A stretch of DNA of 64,000 bases from positions 1 through 64,000 of the forward strand of contig NZ_JAIOAB010000008.1 in assembly GCF_019890635.1 (NCBI RefSeq). The letters run 5' to 3'. The first letter of the stretch is position 1, and each line of letters opens with the position of its first letter. Made by a program: the position numbers and the translations under genes. Positions 9,487-17,415 of this stretch are shown here, piece after piece. The DNA comes from Streptomyces sennicomposti. GTDB lineage: Bacteria; Actinomycetota; Actinomycetes; Streptomycetales; Streptomycetaceae. The notes below the pieces were generated by a model, which did no database searches, was not told where the DNA came from, and saw only the letters and a program-made list of their open reading frames with translations.

Positions 9487-10377
9487 TCAGACCTGGGCGC
9501 CCGACAGGCGCTCCACGGCCCGCAGCAGGGCCGAGTGGTCCAGGCCGCCGTCGCCCTGGGCGCGCAGCGAGGCGACCAGCTGGGCGACCACGGCGCCCAC
9601 CGGCAGCGCGGCGCCGACGTTGCGGGCGGCGTCGGTGACGATGCCCATGTCCTTGTGGTGCAGGTCGATGCGGAAGCCCGGCTTGAAGTCCCGGTTCAGG
9701 AAGTTGTCCTTCTTGCGGGTCAGCACGGTCGAGCCGGCCAGGCCGCCGTTGAGGACGTCCAGGGCCGCGGCGAGGTCCACGCCGGACTTCTCCAGGAAGA
9801 CCACGGCCTCGGCGCACGCCTGGATGTTCACGGCGACGATCAGCTGGTTGGCGGCCTTCACGGTCTGGCCCGAGCCGTGCGGACCGCACAGCACGATGGT
9901 CTTGCCGAGCGCGTCGAAGATCGGCTTCGCCTCGTCGAAGTCGGCCTGCTCGCCGCCGACCATGATGGACAGCACCGCCTCGATGGCGCCGGCCTCGCCG
10001 CCGGAGACCGGGGCGTCCAGCACGCGGACGCCCTTGTCCTTGGCGGCCTTGGCCAGGTCGACCGAGGTCTGCGGGGTGATCGAGGACATGTCGATCAGCA
10101 GCGCGCCGGACCTGGCGTTCTCCAGGATGCCGTCCGGGCCGTAGGCGATGGCCTCGACCTGGGGGGAGGCGGGCACCATCGTGATGATCACGTCGGCGTC
10201 CTCGACGGCCTCGGCGATCGAGCCGGCCGCGGTGCCGCCGGCGGCGGCCAGCCGGTCCAGCTTCTCCTGCTCCAGCGTGTAGCCGGTGACCTGGTAACCC
10301 GCCTTGATCAGGTTCTCGGACATGGGGGAGCCCATGATGCCGAGGCCGACCCAGGCGATCTTCGGGAGGTTGCTCAT
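9487..10377 (-). CDS. glxR: 2-hydroxy-3-oxopropionate (tartronate semialdehyde) reductase
   Basis: A 296-residue beta-hydroxyacid dehydrogenase that reduces tartronate semialdehyde to D-glycerate with NAD(P)H. The Rossmann motif GLGIMGSPM is at residues 11-19. The substrate-binding DAPVSGGEAGA is at 121-131, and the catalytic lysine is Lys174 in GSGQTVKAANQL. The length is normal for GarR/GlxR. It is transcribed after hyi on the same strand, with a 144-bp gap of imperfect CGGCCCGRRTGC-type repeats, and is probably one operon with it. It acts on the product of Gcl. Confidence 0.93.
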   Translation of the reverse strand: MSNLPKIAWVGLGIMGSPMSENLIKAGYQVTGYTLEQEKLDRLAAAGGTAAGSIAEAVEDADVIITMVPASPQVEAIAYGPDGILENARSGALLIDMSSITPQTSVDLAKAAKDKGVRVLDAPVSGGEAGAIEAVLSIMVGGEQADFDEAKPIFDALGKTIVLCGPHGSGQTVKAANQLIVAVNIQACAEAVVFLEKSGVDLAAALDVLNGGLAGSTVLTRKKDNFLNRDFKPGFRIDLHHKDMGIVTDAARNVGAALPVGAVVAQLVASLRAQGDGGLDHSALLRAVERLSGAQV

Positions 10378-10521
10378 AACGGGGGTGCCTCTCTCAAAAG
10401 CTGTGCTACGTCTGCGACTTCGGCGGGCCTGTGCGCGGCCCGAGTGCGCTCATCGGCCCGGGGTGCGCCCGGTGACCCGGTGCGCTCACGGGCCCGGAGT
10501 GTCCTCCGCGGCCCGGATTGC
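10378..10521. repeat. Imperfect repeats between hyi and glxR
   Basis: About five degenerate copies of a ~20-bp unit built on GGCCCGGAGTGCGCTCA. No gene is present; the unit could be an intergenic stabilising structure. Confidence 0.45.
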
Positions 10522-11361
10522 TCAGCGGGCCGCGCGGGCCTCGGCCGGCAGCCAGTCGAAGGCCTCGGCGCTCGGCCGGTCGCCCGGCTTGTACTCCAGG
10601 CCGACCCAGCCGTCGTAACCGGCCTTGCGCAGCTGGTCGAGCAGCTCCTCCAGAGGGAGGGAGCCGGTGCCGGGGGCGCCGCGGCCGGGGTTGTCCGCGA
10701 TCTGCACATGGCCGGTCTTGGCCGCGTACCGCTCGATCACCGCGGGCAGGTCCTCGCCGTTCATCGACAGGTGGTACAGGTCCATCAGGAACTTGGCGTT
10801 GCCGAGGCCGGTGGCCGCGTTCACCTTGTCCACGACCTCGATCGCGGCGGGCGCGCTGACCAGCGGGCACAGCGGCGACTCGGGCTTGTTCAGCGCCTCG
10901 ATCAGCAGGGTGCCGCCGATCCGGCCGACCGCGCGGGCCGCCAGCACCAGGTTCTCCAGGGCGAGCGCGTCCTGCTCGGCGGGGTCCACGCCCTCGACGC
11001 GGTTGCCGTACAGCGCGTTGAACGCCGTGCAGCCGAGGGAGTCGGCGAAGCCGATCGCCACGTCGATGTTGGCGCGGAACCTCTCCGACTCCTCGCCGGG
11101 GATCGACAGGGCGCCCCGGTCGGGGCCGGGCAGCTGTCCGGCGTAGAAGTTCAGCCCGGTCAGCCGGACGCCCGCGTCCTCGATCGCCTTCTTCAGCGCG
11201 TCGAGTGCGGACTGCTCGGGGGTGGGGGCGTCGACCCAGGGCCACCACAGCTCGACCGCGGTGAAGCCGGCGGCGGCGGCGGCCGCGGGGCGCTCCAGGA
11301 GCGGGAGTTCCGTGAAGAGGATCGACAGGTTGACGTTGAAGCGCTGGTCTGCGAATCCCAT
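10522..11361 (-). CDS. hyi: Hydroxypyruvate isomerase
   Basis: A 279-residue TIM-barrel isomerase of the Hyi/xylose-isomerase-like family that interconverts hydroxypyruvate and tartronate semialdehyde. It begins MGFADQRFNVNLSILF and contains FTAVELWWPW, the metal-binding glutamate in LLIEALNKPES (Glu155), and a C-terminal GLEYKPG. The frame stays open upstream to 11454. That extension runs through the two AllR-type dyads and the predicted transcription start, so the ATG at 11361 with its GGAAGGGAG site is chosen. In S. coelicolor, deregulated hyi in an allR mutant was reported to depress antibiotic production. Confidence 0.93.
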   Translation of the reverse strand: MGFADQRFNVNLSILFTELPLLERPAAAAAAGFTAVELWWPWVDAPTPEQSALDALKKAIEDAGVRLTGLNFYAGQLPGPDRGALSIPGEESERFRANIDVAIGFADSLGCTAFNALYGNRVEGVDPAEQDALALENLVLAARAVGRIGGTLLIEALNKPESPLCPLVSAPAAIEVVDKVNAATGLGNAKFLMDLYHLSMNGEDLPAVIERYAAKTGHVQIADNPGRGAPGTGSLPLEELLDQLRKAGYDGWVGLEYKPGDRPSAEAFDWLPAEARAAR

Positions 11362-11389
11362 CGGGGCCGCGCTCCCTTCCGTATCGCTA

Positions 11390-11425
11390 TTCCGTATTGC
11401 GGAAGTTCGTTTCTGCTTAATGGAA
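11390..11425. promoter_or_regulatory. Tandem AllR-type operator of hyi
   Basis: The dyads TTCCG-TATTG-CGGAA (11390-11404, perfect) and TTCTG-CTTAA-TGGAA (11411-11425) have 6 bases between and centres 21 bp apart. They cover the region just downstream of the -10 element. Confidence 0.75.
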
Positions 11426-11454
11426 GACTGCCGGTGAGAGTCGCGGCTTGTCAA
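11425..11454 (-). promoter_or_regulatory. hyi promoter (-35 TTGACA, -10 CAGTCT)
   Basis: On the minus strand, a perfect TTGACA (11449-11454) is followed after 18 bp by CAGTCT (11425-11430). Confidence 0.65.
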
Positions 11455-11529
11455 GAGGGGAGCCCCGTCCGCGCGTCCCGGACCGTCCGGGAAGGCCCCT
11501 GATCACCGCGCCCGCGTTAGGTTGAGCGG

Positions 11530-11781
11530 GTGCGATTGAGAGTTGAGTTCACGACCGAACCCTTCGACCTGGACGAGGCGCCGCCCCACGCGGTGGTGGC
11601 CCGCGAGGTGGTCGAGGCGGCGGAGCTGGACGCCGTGGACGTCGGGCCGTTCGGCAACACCGCGGAAGGGGGCGCCGACGCGGTCCTGACCGCCGTGGAC
11701 GCCCTGCTGCGCAAGAGCCTGAAGGCCGGCGCCACCCGTATCTCGCTCCAGGTCAATGTGATCGGGGAGGGTGATAGGTGA
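11530..11781 (+). CDS. MTH1187/YkoF-like small protein (possible thiamine-binding fold)
   Basis: An 83-residue protein starting LRVEFTTEPFDLDE and ending GATRISLQVNVIGE. The beta-alpha-beta layout and the VGPFGNTAEG / GAT(R)ISLQV motifs resemble the MTH1187/YkoF family, some of whose members bind thiamine or its precursors. That is a tentative fold-level match. The GTG start lies 6 bases after TAGGTT (11518-11523), consistent with a leaderless transcript. It overlaps the next gene by 4 bases and is divergent from hyi. Confidence 0.6.
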   Translation: MRLRVEFTTEPFDLDEAPPHAVVAREVVEAAELDAVDVGPFGNTAEGGADAVLTAVDALLRKSLKAGATRISLQVNVIGEGDR

Positions 11782-12140
11782 CCGGGCAGGAGCCGTTCAT
11801 CGCGGCCGTGAAGCCGCTGGTCGACGCGATCGGCGGCGAGCTGCTGCCGCCGGACGAGGCGGGCCTGGACGACGTGGTGCTCGCCTGGGAGGGCGTGGAC
11901 GCCGTCGCCGTGCGCCTGCCGCAGCTCGCCGACTCCCTCGACCACATCCTGGCCGCCATGGAGCGCCGCAAGGGCGTGCCGCTGGCGGAGCTGGACCGCA
12001 AGGCCAAACAGGAGGTCGTCCGGGTGCTGGAGGCGCGCGGCGCCTTCGCGGTGCGGCACGGCGTGGAGACCGTCGCGAGCGCGCTCGGCGTCAGCCGGTT
12101 CACCGTCTACAACTACCTCAACCGGGAAAAAGAAGCCTGA
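11778..12140 (+). CDS. Helix-turn-helix regulator, DauR/YheO-type DNA-binding domain
   Basis: A 120-residue protein. The C-terminal third, running from EVVRVLEARGAFAVRHG through VETVASALGVSRFTVYNYLN, matches the pattern of the DauR/YheO helix-turn-helix. The N-terminal 70 residues are unrecognised. It is coupled to the upstream small gene by a GTGA overlap. It sits 166 bp before the OHCU decarboxylase/uricase genes, whose promoter carries the TTCAACA palindrome. This makes it a natural candidate to bind that palindrome, but nothing in the sequence proves it. Confidence 0.7.
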   Translation: MTGQEPFIAAVKPLVDAIGGELLPPDEAGLDDVVLAWEGVDAVAVRLPQLADSLDHILAAMERRKGVPLAELDRKAKQEVVRVLEARGAFAVRHGVETVASALGVSRFTVYNYLNREKEA

Positions 12141-12216
12141 GCGGCGTCGACCGGGAGGAGCGCGACGAAGCCGCGGCCGGGCGTAACCGGCCCGACTCCG
12201 GGGTTTACCCGGAATT

Positions 12217-12233
12217 TTCAACAAAGTGTTGAC
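12217..12233. promoter_or_regulatory. TTCAACA-N3-TGTTGAA palindrome, uraD copy
   Basis: TTCAACA-AAG-TGTTGAC. It overlaps the -35 hexamer of the uraD promoter, exactly as in the catalase promoter. No AllR-type dyad is visible here, so this operon appears to use only the second motif. Confidence 0.65.
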
Positions 12234-12258
12234 GTGATGTTTCGGAGAGCGTTAGCTA
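12229..12258 (+). promoter_or_regulatory. Promoter of the uraD-uraH-uricase operon
   Basis: TTGACG at 12229-12234 and TAGCTA at 12253-12258, with an 18-bp spacer (TTAGCT one base earlier is an alternative). Confidence 0.65.
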
Positions 12259-12306
12259 TCCGCAGCCCGTTCAGCACGAAGGCCGTTCGCGGCCACGGAG
12301 GCTCCC

Positions 12307-12816
12307 GTGACTACGACTTCCACGCCGTCGGGCCTCGCCCGCTTCAACGCCCTCCCGGATGCCGCGGCCCGCGCCGCGCTCCTGGAGGCGTGCGCCGCCA
12401 CGGCGTGGGCGGAGCGGCTCCTGGCCGCCCGCCCCTACGCCGGCGCCGACGATCTGTACGCCGCCAGCGACGCCGCCATGGCCGAGCTGACGGAGGCGGA
12501 CCTGGCCGAGGCGATGGCCGGCCATCCGCCGATCGGCCGGCCGAGGCCCGGCGACCCGACCTCCGCCCGCGAACAGAGCGGCATGGCCGGGGCGTCCGAG
12601 GACCTGAAGGCCGAGATGCTCGAACTCAACCTGGCCTACCAGGACAAGTTCGGCCATGTCTTCCTCATCTGCGCCACCGGCCGGACCGGCGAGCAGATGC
12701 GGGACGCGGTCAAGGAGCGGATCGGCAACTCGCCCGAGCAGGAGAGGGAGATCGTCCGCACCGAACTGGGGAAGATCAACCGTATCCGGCTCGGGCGGCT
12801 GCTCGAAGACGCCTGA
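12307..12816 (+). CDS. uraD: 2-oxo-4-hydroxy-4-carboxy-5-ureidoimidazoline (OHCU) decarboxylase
   Basis: A 169-residue enzyme that decarboxylates OHCU to S-allantoin, the last step of urate to allantoin. The hallmark HPPIG motif has the catalytic His at residue 73, followed by AREQSG. The length fits the UraD family. The GTG start at 12307 follows CACGGAGG. It is the first gene of a three-gene set with HIU hydrolase and uricase, in pathway-reverse order. Confidence 0.95.
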   Translation: MTTTSTPSGLARFNALPDAAARAALLEACAATAWAERLLAARPYAGADDLYAASDAAMAELTEADLAEAMAGHPPIGRPRPGDPTSAREQSGMAGASEDLKAEMLELNLAYQDKFGHVFLICATGRTGEQMRDAVKERIGNSPEQEREIVRTELGKINRIRLGRLLEDA

Positions 12817-12906
12817 GCCCCGCTCGATGACGACCGGGCCGGACCGGGGACGCCGGGCCCGCCCGGCGGCCTCGACACCCGCTCGACGACGCCCGAAGAG
12901 GAAACC

Positions 12907-13308
12907 ATGAGCACCGAGACCACCGCCTCCGTGTCCACGCACATCCTGGACACCAGCGTCGGCCGCCCCGCCGAGGCCGTCGCCGTCCGCCTCTCCGCCC
13001 GCTCGGGGCGGGAGGCGGACTGGCAGGCGCTCGGCGGGTCCGCCACCGACGCGGACGGGCGGTGCAAGGACCTTCCGGCCCTGCCGGAGGGCACCACCCA
13101 CGTGCGGCTCGACTTCGAGACCGAGCCGTACTTCGCCAAGAAACAAGCCGCGGCCCAGCAGGACGCCCCCGCGCTCCGGGACAGCGAGAACGGCCGGCCG
13201 GTGTTCTTCCCCGAGGTCACCATCACCTTCGCGGTGGTGCCCGGGGAGCACTACCACGTTCCGCTGCTGCTCAACCCGTTCGGCTACTCCGTTTACCGAG
13301 GGAGCTGA
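12907..13308 (+). CDS. uraH: 5-hydroxyisourate hydrolase (transthyretin-like)
   Basis: A 133-residue member of the transthyretin-related family that hydrolyses 5-hydroxyisourate to OHCU. It starts with the family signature STHILDTSVGRPA, carries the central LDFETEPYF, and ends in the near-universal YRGS. It is about 15 residues longer than typical, owing to an AKKQAAAQQDAPALRDSENG insertion. It sits between uraD and the uricase gene, 7 bp before the latter. Confidence 0.95.
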   Translation: MSTETTASVSTHILDTSVGRPAEAVAVRLSARSGREADWQALGGSATDADGRCKDLPALPEGTTHVRLDFETEPYFAKKQAAAQQDAPALRDSENGRPVFFPEVTITFAVVPGEHYHVPLLLNPFGYSVYRGS

Positions 13309-13315
13309 CCGACAC

Positions 13316-14251
13316 ATGACCCGTTTCGTCCTGGGACAGAACCAGTACGGCAAGGCAGAGAACCGCGTAGTCAAGATCACGCGTGACGGCGACACGCACC
13401 ACATCAAGGACCTGAACGTCTCCGTCGCCCTCTCCGGCGACATGGAGGAGGTCCACCGCAGCGGCTCCAACGCCAACGTCCTGCCGACCGACACCACCAA
13501 GAACACGGTCTTCGCCTTCGCCAAGGAGCACGGGATCCAGAGCGCCGAGGACTTCGGCGTCAAGCTCGCCCGCCACTTCGTGGACAACAACGAGCCCATC
13601 CACCGGGCCCGCATCCGCGTCGAGGAGTACGGCTGGGAGCGGATCGAGACCTCCAAGGGCGGCGCCCGCTTCGTCGGCGCCGAGGAGATCGCCCACTCCT
13701 TCGTCCGCACGGGCCAGGAGACCCGGGTCGCGCAGATCACCTACGACGGCCACGGCATCCAGGTGCTCTCCGGCTTCAAGGACCTCACCGTCCTGAACTC
13801 GACCAACTCCGAGTTCTTCGGCTTCCTCAAGGACAAGTACACCACCCTCCAGGAGGACCACGACCGCATCCTCGCCACCACCGTCTCCACCTGGTGGCGG
13901 CACAACTGGGACGGCATCGACTCGCACGCCCCCGACTGGGAGCGCTCCTACAACGGGGTGCGCAAGCACGCGCTGCAGGCGTTCGCCGAGACCTACTCGT
14001 ACTCGCTGCAGCAGACCCTGTTCGAGATGGGCGTCCGGGTGCTCAACTCCCGTGACGAGGTGGACGAGATCCGCTTCTCGATGCCCAACAAGCACCACTT
14101 CCGCTCGGACCTGTCGCCCTTCGGGATCGACAACGAGGCCAAGGACGGCGCCGTGTACTACGCCGCCGACCGCCCCTACGGCCTGATCGAGGCCACCATC
14201 CTGCGCGACGGCGCCGAACAACTCATCCCGGTCGACATGACCAACCTCTGA
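13316..14251 (+). CDS. pucL: Urate oxidase (uricase)
   Basis: A 311-residue cofactor-free uricase that oxidises urate to 5-hydroxyisourate and H2O2. The two T-fold repeats are complete. Catalytic elements include Lys13 (NQYGKAENRVVK), the LPTDTTKNTVFAFA threonine segment, and the His in WWRHNWDG. It lacks a UraD fusion, the separate decarboxylase being upstream. Its peroxide product provides a reason for the co-regulated catalase at 7782. Confidence 0.95.
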   Translation: MTRFVLGQNQYGKAENRVVKITRDGDTHHIKDLNVSVALSGDMEEVHRSGSNANVLPTDTTKNTVFAFAKEHGIQSAEDFGVKLARHFVDNNEPIHRARIRVEEYGWERIETSKGGARFVGAEEIAHSFVRTGQETRVAQITYDGHGIQVLSGFKDLTVLNSTNSEFFGFLKDKYTTLQEDHDRILATTVSTWWRHNWDGIDSHAPDWERSYNGVRKHALQAFAETYSYSLQQTLFEMGVRVLNSRDEVDEIRFSMPNKHHFRSDLSPFGIDNEAKDGAVYYAADRPYGLIEATILRDGAEQLIPVDMTNL

Positions 14252-14315
14252 CGCGGGACGCGCGCCACCGGCCCGGCCGCCCGGGCCGGTGGCGCGCCAC
14301 ACCGGAGGGAACACC

Positions 14316-15728
14316 ATGGCACAGCCTGCAACGGAGCCGGCGAAAGGCTCCTGTTCCACCCCGCCGGTGCACACCGAGGACGCCGTCACGTCCGTGCACC
14401 CGGTGGACGAGAAGCTCCACCCCTCGCGGCTCGTCCCCGCCGCGCTCCAGCACATCGCCGCCATGTACGCGGGCGTCGTCACTCCTCCGCTCATCATCGG
14501 CCAGGCCTGCGGCCTCGACATCGCGGCCCGCACCCGGCTGATCGCCGCCTCGCTGCTCATCGCGGGCGTGGCCACCATCCTGCAGACCATCGGCGTCAAG
14601 GGACTGGTCGGCAATCGCCTGCCCTTCGTGAACGCCGCCTCCTCGGCCGGCATCGCGCCCATCCTCGCCATCGCCGAGACCAACTCCACGGGACACCAAC
14701 TCCCCGCCATCTACGGCGCGGTGATGGTCGCCGGCGTCTTCTGCCTCGCCATCGGACCGTTCTTCGGACGGCTCCTCAGATTCTTCCCGCCGCTGGTCAC
14801 CGGCGTGGTCATCACGCTCATCGGCGTCACCCTGATGCCCGTGCCCGTCGGCTGGGCGCAGGGCGGCGACAAGACCGCCGCCGACTTCGGCTCGATGCGC
14901 AACCTCGCGCTCGCCGGCTTCACCCTCGCCGTCATCCTGCTGATCCAGCGTTTCGGCAAGGGCTTCGTCAAACAAGTCGCTCTGCTCTTCGGCCTGTTGG
15001 TCGGCACGCTGGCCGCGATCCCGTTCGGCATGGCCGACTTCAGCGGCATCCGGTCCGCGCCCGTGGCCGCGCTGCCCACCCCGTTCGCCTTCGGCGCCCC
15101 CGAGTTCCAGCCCGCGGCCATCCTGTCGCTGTGCATCGTGATGCTGGTGCTGATGACCGAGTCCAGCGCCGGGATGCTCGCCCTCGGCGAGATCTGCGAC
15201 CGCCGCGCGGACGCCCGCACCATCACCCGCGGCCTGCGCACCGACGGCATCGCCACCCTGCTCGGCCCCGTCTTCGGCGGCTTCCCCACCTCCGCCTTCG
15301 CCCAGAACGTCGGCGTCGTCTCGCTCACCCGGGTGCGCAGCCGCTACGTCGTCGCCGTCGCCGGCGGCGCCCTGCTGGTCCTCGGCGCCTTCCCGGTGCT
15401 CGGCGCGGTCGTCTCCCTGGTGCCCATGCCGGTCCTCGGCGGCGCGGGCATCGTGCTGTTCGGCTCGATCGCCGTCAGCGGCATCCGCACCCTGTCCGAG
15501 GCGGGCCTCGACGACAGCTCCAACATCATCCTGGTGGCCGTCGCCCTCGGCGCGGGCATCATCCCGCTGGCCGCACCGACCTTCTACGCCGAGTTCCCGG
15601 CGTGGGCGCAGACCGTCCTCGGCTCCGGGATCAGCGCCGGCGCGATCGTCGCGGTCCTGCTCAACCTGTTCTTCCACCATCTCGGCACCCGGAGCCGCAC
15701 CGCGGCCCCGGCACTCAAATCCTCCTAG
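14316..15728 (+). CDS. NCS2-family purine (xanthine/urate) permease
   Basis: A 470-residue, polytopic membrane transporter of the nucleobase-cation-symporter-2 family, with about 14 hydrophobic segments. Recognisable family features are AAMYAGVVTPPLIIG near residue 50, QTIGVKGLVGNRLPFVNA, and the substrate-site region MTESSAGMLALGEI near residue 290. The ATG at 14316 follows CGGAGGGAAC; the longer frame from 14289 is not supported. It directly follows uricase, so urate or xanthine import is likely. A close paralogue is at 17416. Confidence 0.9.
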   Translation: MAQPATEPAKGSCSTPPVHTEDAVTSVHPVDEKLHPSRLVPAALQHIAAMYAGVVTPPLIIGQACGLDIAARTRLIAASLLIAGVATILQTIGVKGLVGNRLPFVNAASSAGIAPILAIAETNSTGHQLPAIYGAVMVAGVFCLAIGPFFGRLLRFFPPLVTGVVITLIGVTLMPVPVGWAQGGDKTAADFGSMRNLALAGFTLAVILLIQRFGKGFVKQVALLFGLLVGTLAAIPFGMADFSGIRSAPVAALPTPFAFGAPEFQPAAILSLCIVMLVLMTESSAGMLALGEICDRRADARTITRGLRTDGIATLLGPVFGGFPTSAFAQNVGVVSLTRVRSRYVVAVAGGALLVLGAFPVLGAVVSLVPMPVLGGAGIVLFGSIAVSGIRTLSEAGLDDSSNIILVAVALGAGIIPLAAPTFYAEFPAWAQTVLGSGISAGAIVAVLLNLFFHHLGTRSRTAAPALKSS

Positions 15729-15794
15729 GGTCCTGCCGTGCCCTCCCCGTGGTCCCTCCGGCCACGGGCCGCCACTGAAAGACAAGGAAGCGCA

Positions 15795-17180
15795 ATGGCA
15801 CCATCGGCAGCCCAGCGCATCGTCATCGAGAACTGTTCGATCGCGACCGTGGACGCGAACGACACCGAGTACGCCTTCGGCCACCTCGTCATCGCGGGCA
15901 ACAGGATCGAGTCCGTCGGCGCCGGCCGGGCCCCCGAGAACCTGGCGGGCGTGGAACGCCGGATCGACGCGAGCGGCCATCTGGTCACGCCCGGTCTGAT
16001 CAACACCCACCACCACTTCTACCAGTGGATCACCCGGGGCCTGGCCACCGACCACAACCTGTTCAACTGGCTCGTCGCGCTCTACCCCACCTGGGCGCGC
16101 ATCGACGAGGAGATGGTGTACGCCGCGGCCCAGGGCTCGCTGGCGATGATGGCCCGCGGCGGCGTCACCACCGCCATGGACCACCACTACGTCTTCCCGC
16201 AGGGCTCCGGCGACCTGTCCGGGGCCGTGATCCGCGCCGCCCGCGAGATGGGCGTCCGCTTCACCCTGGCCCGCGGGTCGATGGACCGCAGCGAGAAGGA
16301 CGGCGGCCTGCCCCCGGACTTCGCCGTCGAGACGCTGGAGGGCGCGCTCGCCGCCACCGAGGAGACCGTCAGGAAGCACCACGACGCCTCCTTCGACGCC
16401 ATGACCCAGGTGGCCGTCGCCCCCTGCTCCCCGTTCTCCGTCTCCACCGAACTGATGCGCGAGGGCGCGGAGCTGGCCCGCCGTCTCGGCGTACGGCTGC
16501 ACACCCACGGCTCGGAGACGGTCGAGGAGGAGAAGTTCTGCCACGAGCTGTTCGGCATGGGCCCCACCGACTACTTCGAGTCCACGGGCTGGCTGGGCGA
16601 GGACGTGTGGATGGCGCACTGCGTCCACATGAACGACAGCGACATCGCCGCCTTCGCCCGCACGAAGACCGGCGTCGCCCACTGCCCGTCCTCCAACGCC
16701 CGCCTGGCGGCCGGCATCGCGCGGGTCCCCGACATGCTGGCGGCCGGCGTCCCGGTCGGCCTCGGCGTGGACGGCACCGCCTCCAACGAGTCCGGCGAAC
16801 TCCACACCGAACTGCGCAACGCCCTGCTGATCAACCGCCTCGGCGCGCACCGCGAGGCCGCCCTGAACGCCCGTCAGGCGCTGCGCCTGGGCACCTACGG
16901 CGGCGCGCAGGTCCTCGGGCGGGCCGAGCAGACCGGCTCGCTGGAGGCCGGCAAGCTCGCCGACCTGGTGCTGTGGAAGATGGACACCCTCGCCCACGCG
17001 TCGATCGCCGACCCGGTGACCGCGCTCGTCTTCGGCGCGGCGGCCCCGGTCACCGCGTCCTTCGTCGACGGCCGCCAGATCGTCGCCGACGGCCGACTGC
17101 TGCACGCCGACGAGGACGCCATCGCCCACGCCACCCGCACCGAGGCCCAGCGCCTGGCCAGGGTCGCCGCCCAGCGCTGA
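15795..17180 (+). CDS. 8-oxoguanine deaminase (amidohydrolase superfamily)
   Basis: A 461-residue metal-dependent amidohydrolase. It has NTHHHFYQWITRG (metal His72 and His74), a second metal histidine in RLHTHGSETVEEE, HCVHMND, and the aspartate in GLGVDGTASNES. The HHHFYQWITR signature and lack of a guanase-type C-terminus favour 8-oxoguanine/isoguanine deaminase, yielding uric acid from 8-oxoguanine. Plain guanine deamination cannot be excluded. The ATG at 15795 follows AAGGAAG. It lies between two NCS2 permeases, 66 bp after the first. Confidence 0.88.
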   Translation: MAPSAAQRIVIENCSIATVDANDTEYAFGHLVIAGNRIESVGAGRAPENLAGVERRIDASGHLVTPGLINTHHHFYQWITRGLATDHNLFNWLVALYPTWARIDEEMVYAAAQGSLAMMARGGVTTAMDHHYVFPQGSGDLSGAVIRAAREMGVRFTLARGSMDRSEKDGGLPPDFAVETLEGALAATEETVRKHHDASFDAMTQVAVAPCSPFSVSTELMREGAELARRLGVRLHTHGSETVEEEKFCHELFGMGPTDYFESTGWLGEDVWMAHCVHMNDSDIAAFARTKTGVAHCPSSNARLAAGIARVPDMLAAGVPVGLGVDGTASNESGELHTELRNALLINRLGAHREAALNARQALRLGTYGGAQVLGRAEQTGSLEAGKLADLVLWKMDTLAHASIADPVTALVFGAAAPVTASFVDGRQIVADGRLLHADEDAIAHATRTEAQRLARVAAQR

Positions 17181-17195
17181 CCCGCTCCGAGAACT

Positions 17196-17290
17196 CCGGT
17201 CGGGGGGGACGGCCCCCGACCGGTAGCCGCGGACCCGAGCGGGGTCCACGGCGGCCGGCTCCGGGGCGCGCGCGGACGCGCGCGCCCCGG
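17196..17290 (+). terminator. Double terminator hairpin after the deaminase
   Basis: Two perfect inverted repeats in succession: arms 17196-17206/17213-17223 (11 bp) and 17261-17274/17277-17290 (14 bp). They separate the deaminase from the second permease. Confidence 0.75.
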
Positions 17291-17415
17291 GACGGTGTCC
17301 GTTCGCCACCCCCCGAGGGTCGCCTCCAAGACCCGCCCCCGGTCCCGCACGACCACACGCACCACCTCCCTGACACCCACGTCAGCAGACGTGTTAACCG
17401 ACCGGAGGAGCAGCC

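Noticed and set aside
11362..11454. N-terminal extension of hydroxypyruvate isomerase to 310 residues
   Set aside because: The extension covers the two operator dyads and the predicted transcription start, lacks family similarity, and the ATG at 11361 has a good ribosome site.
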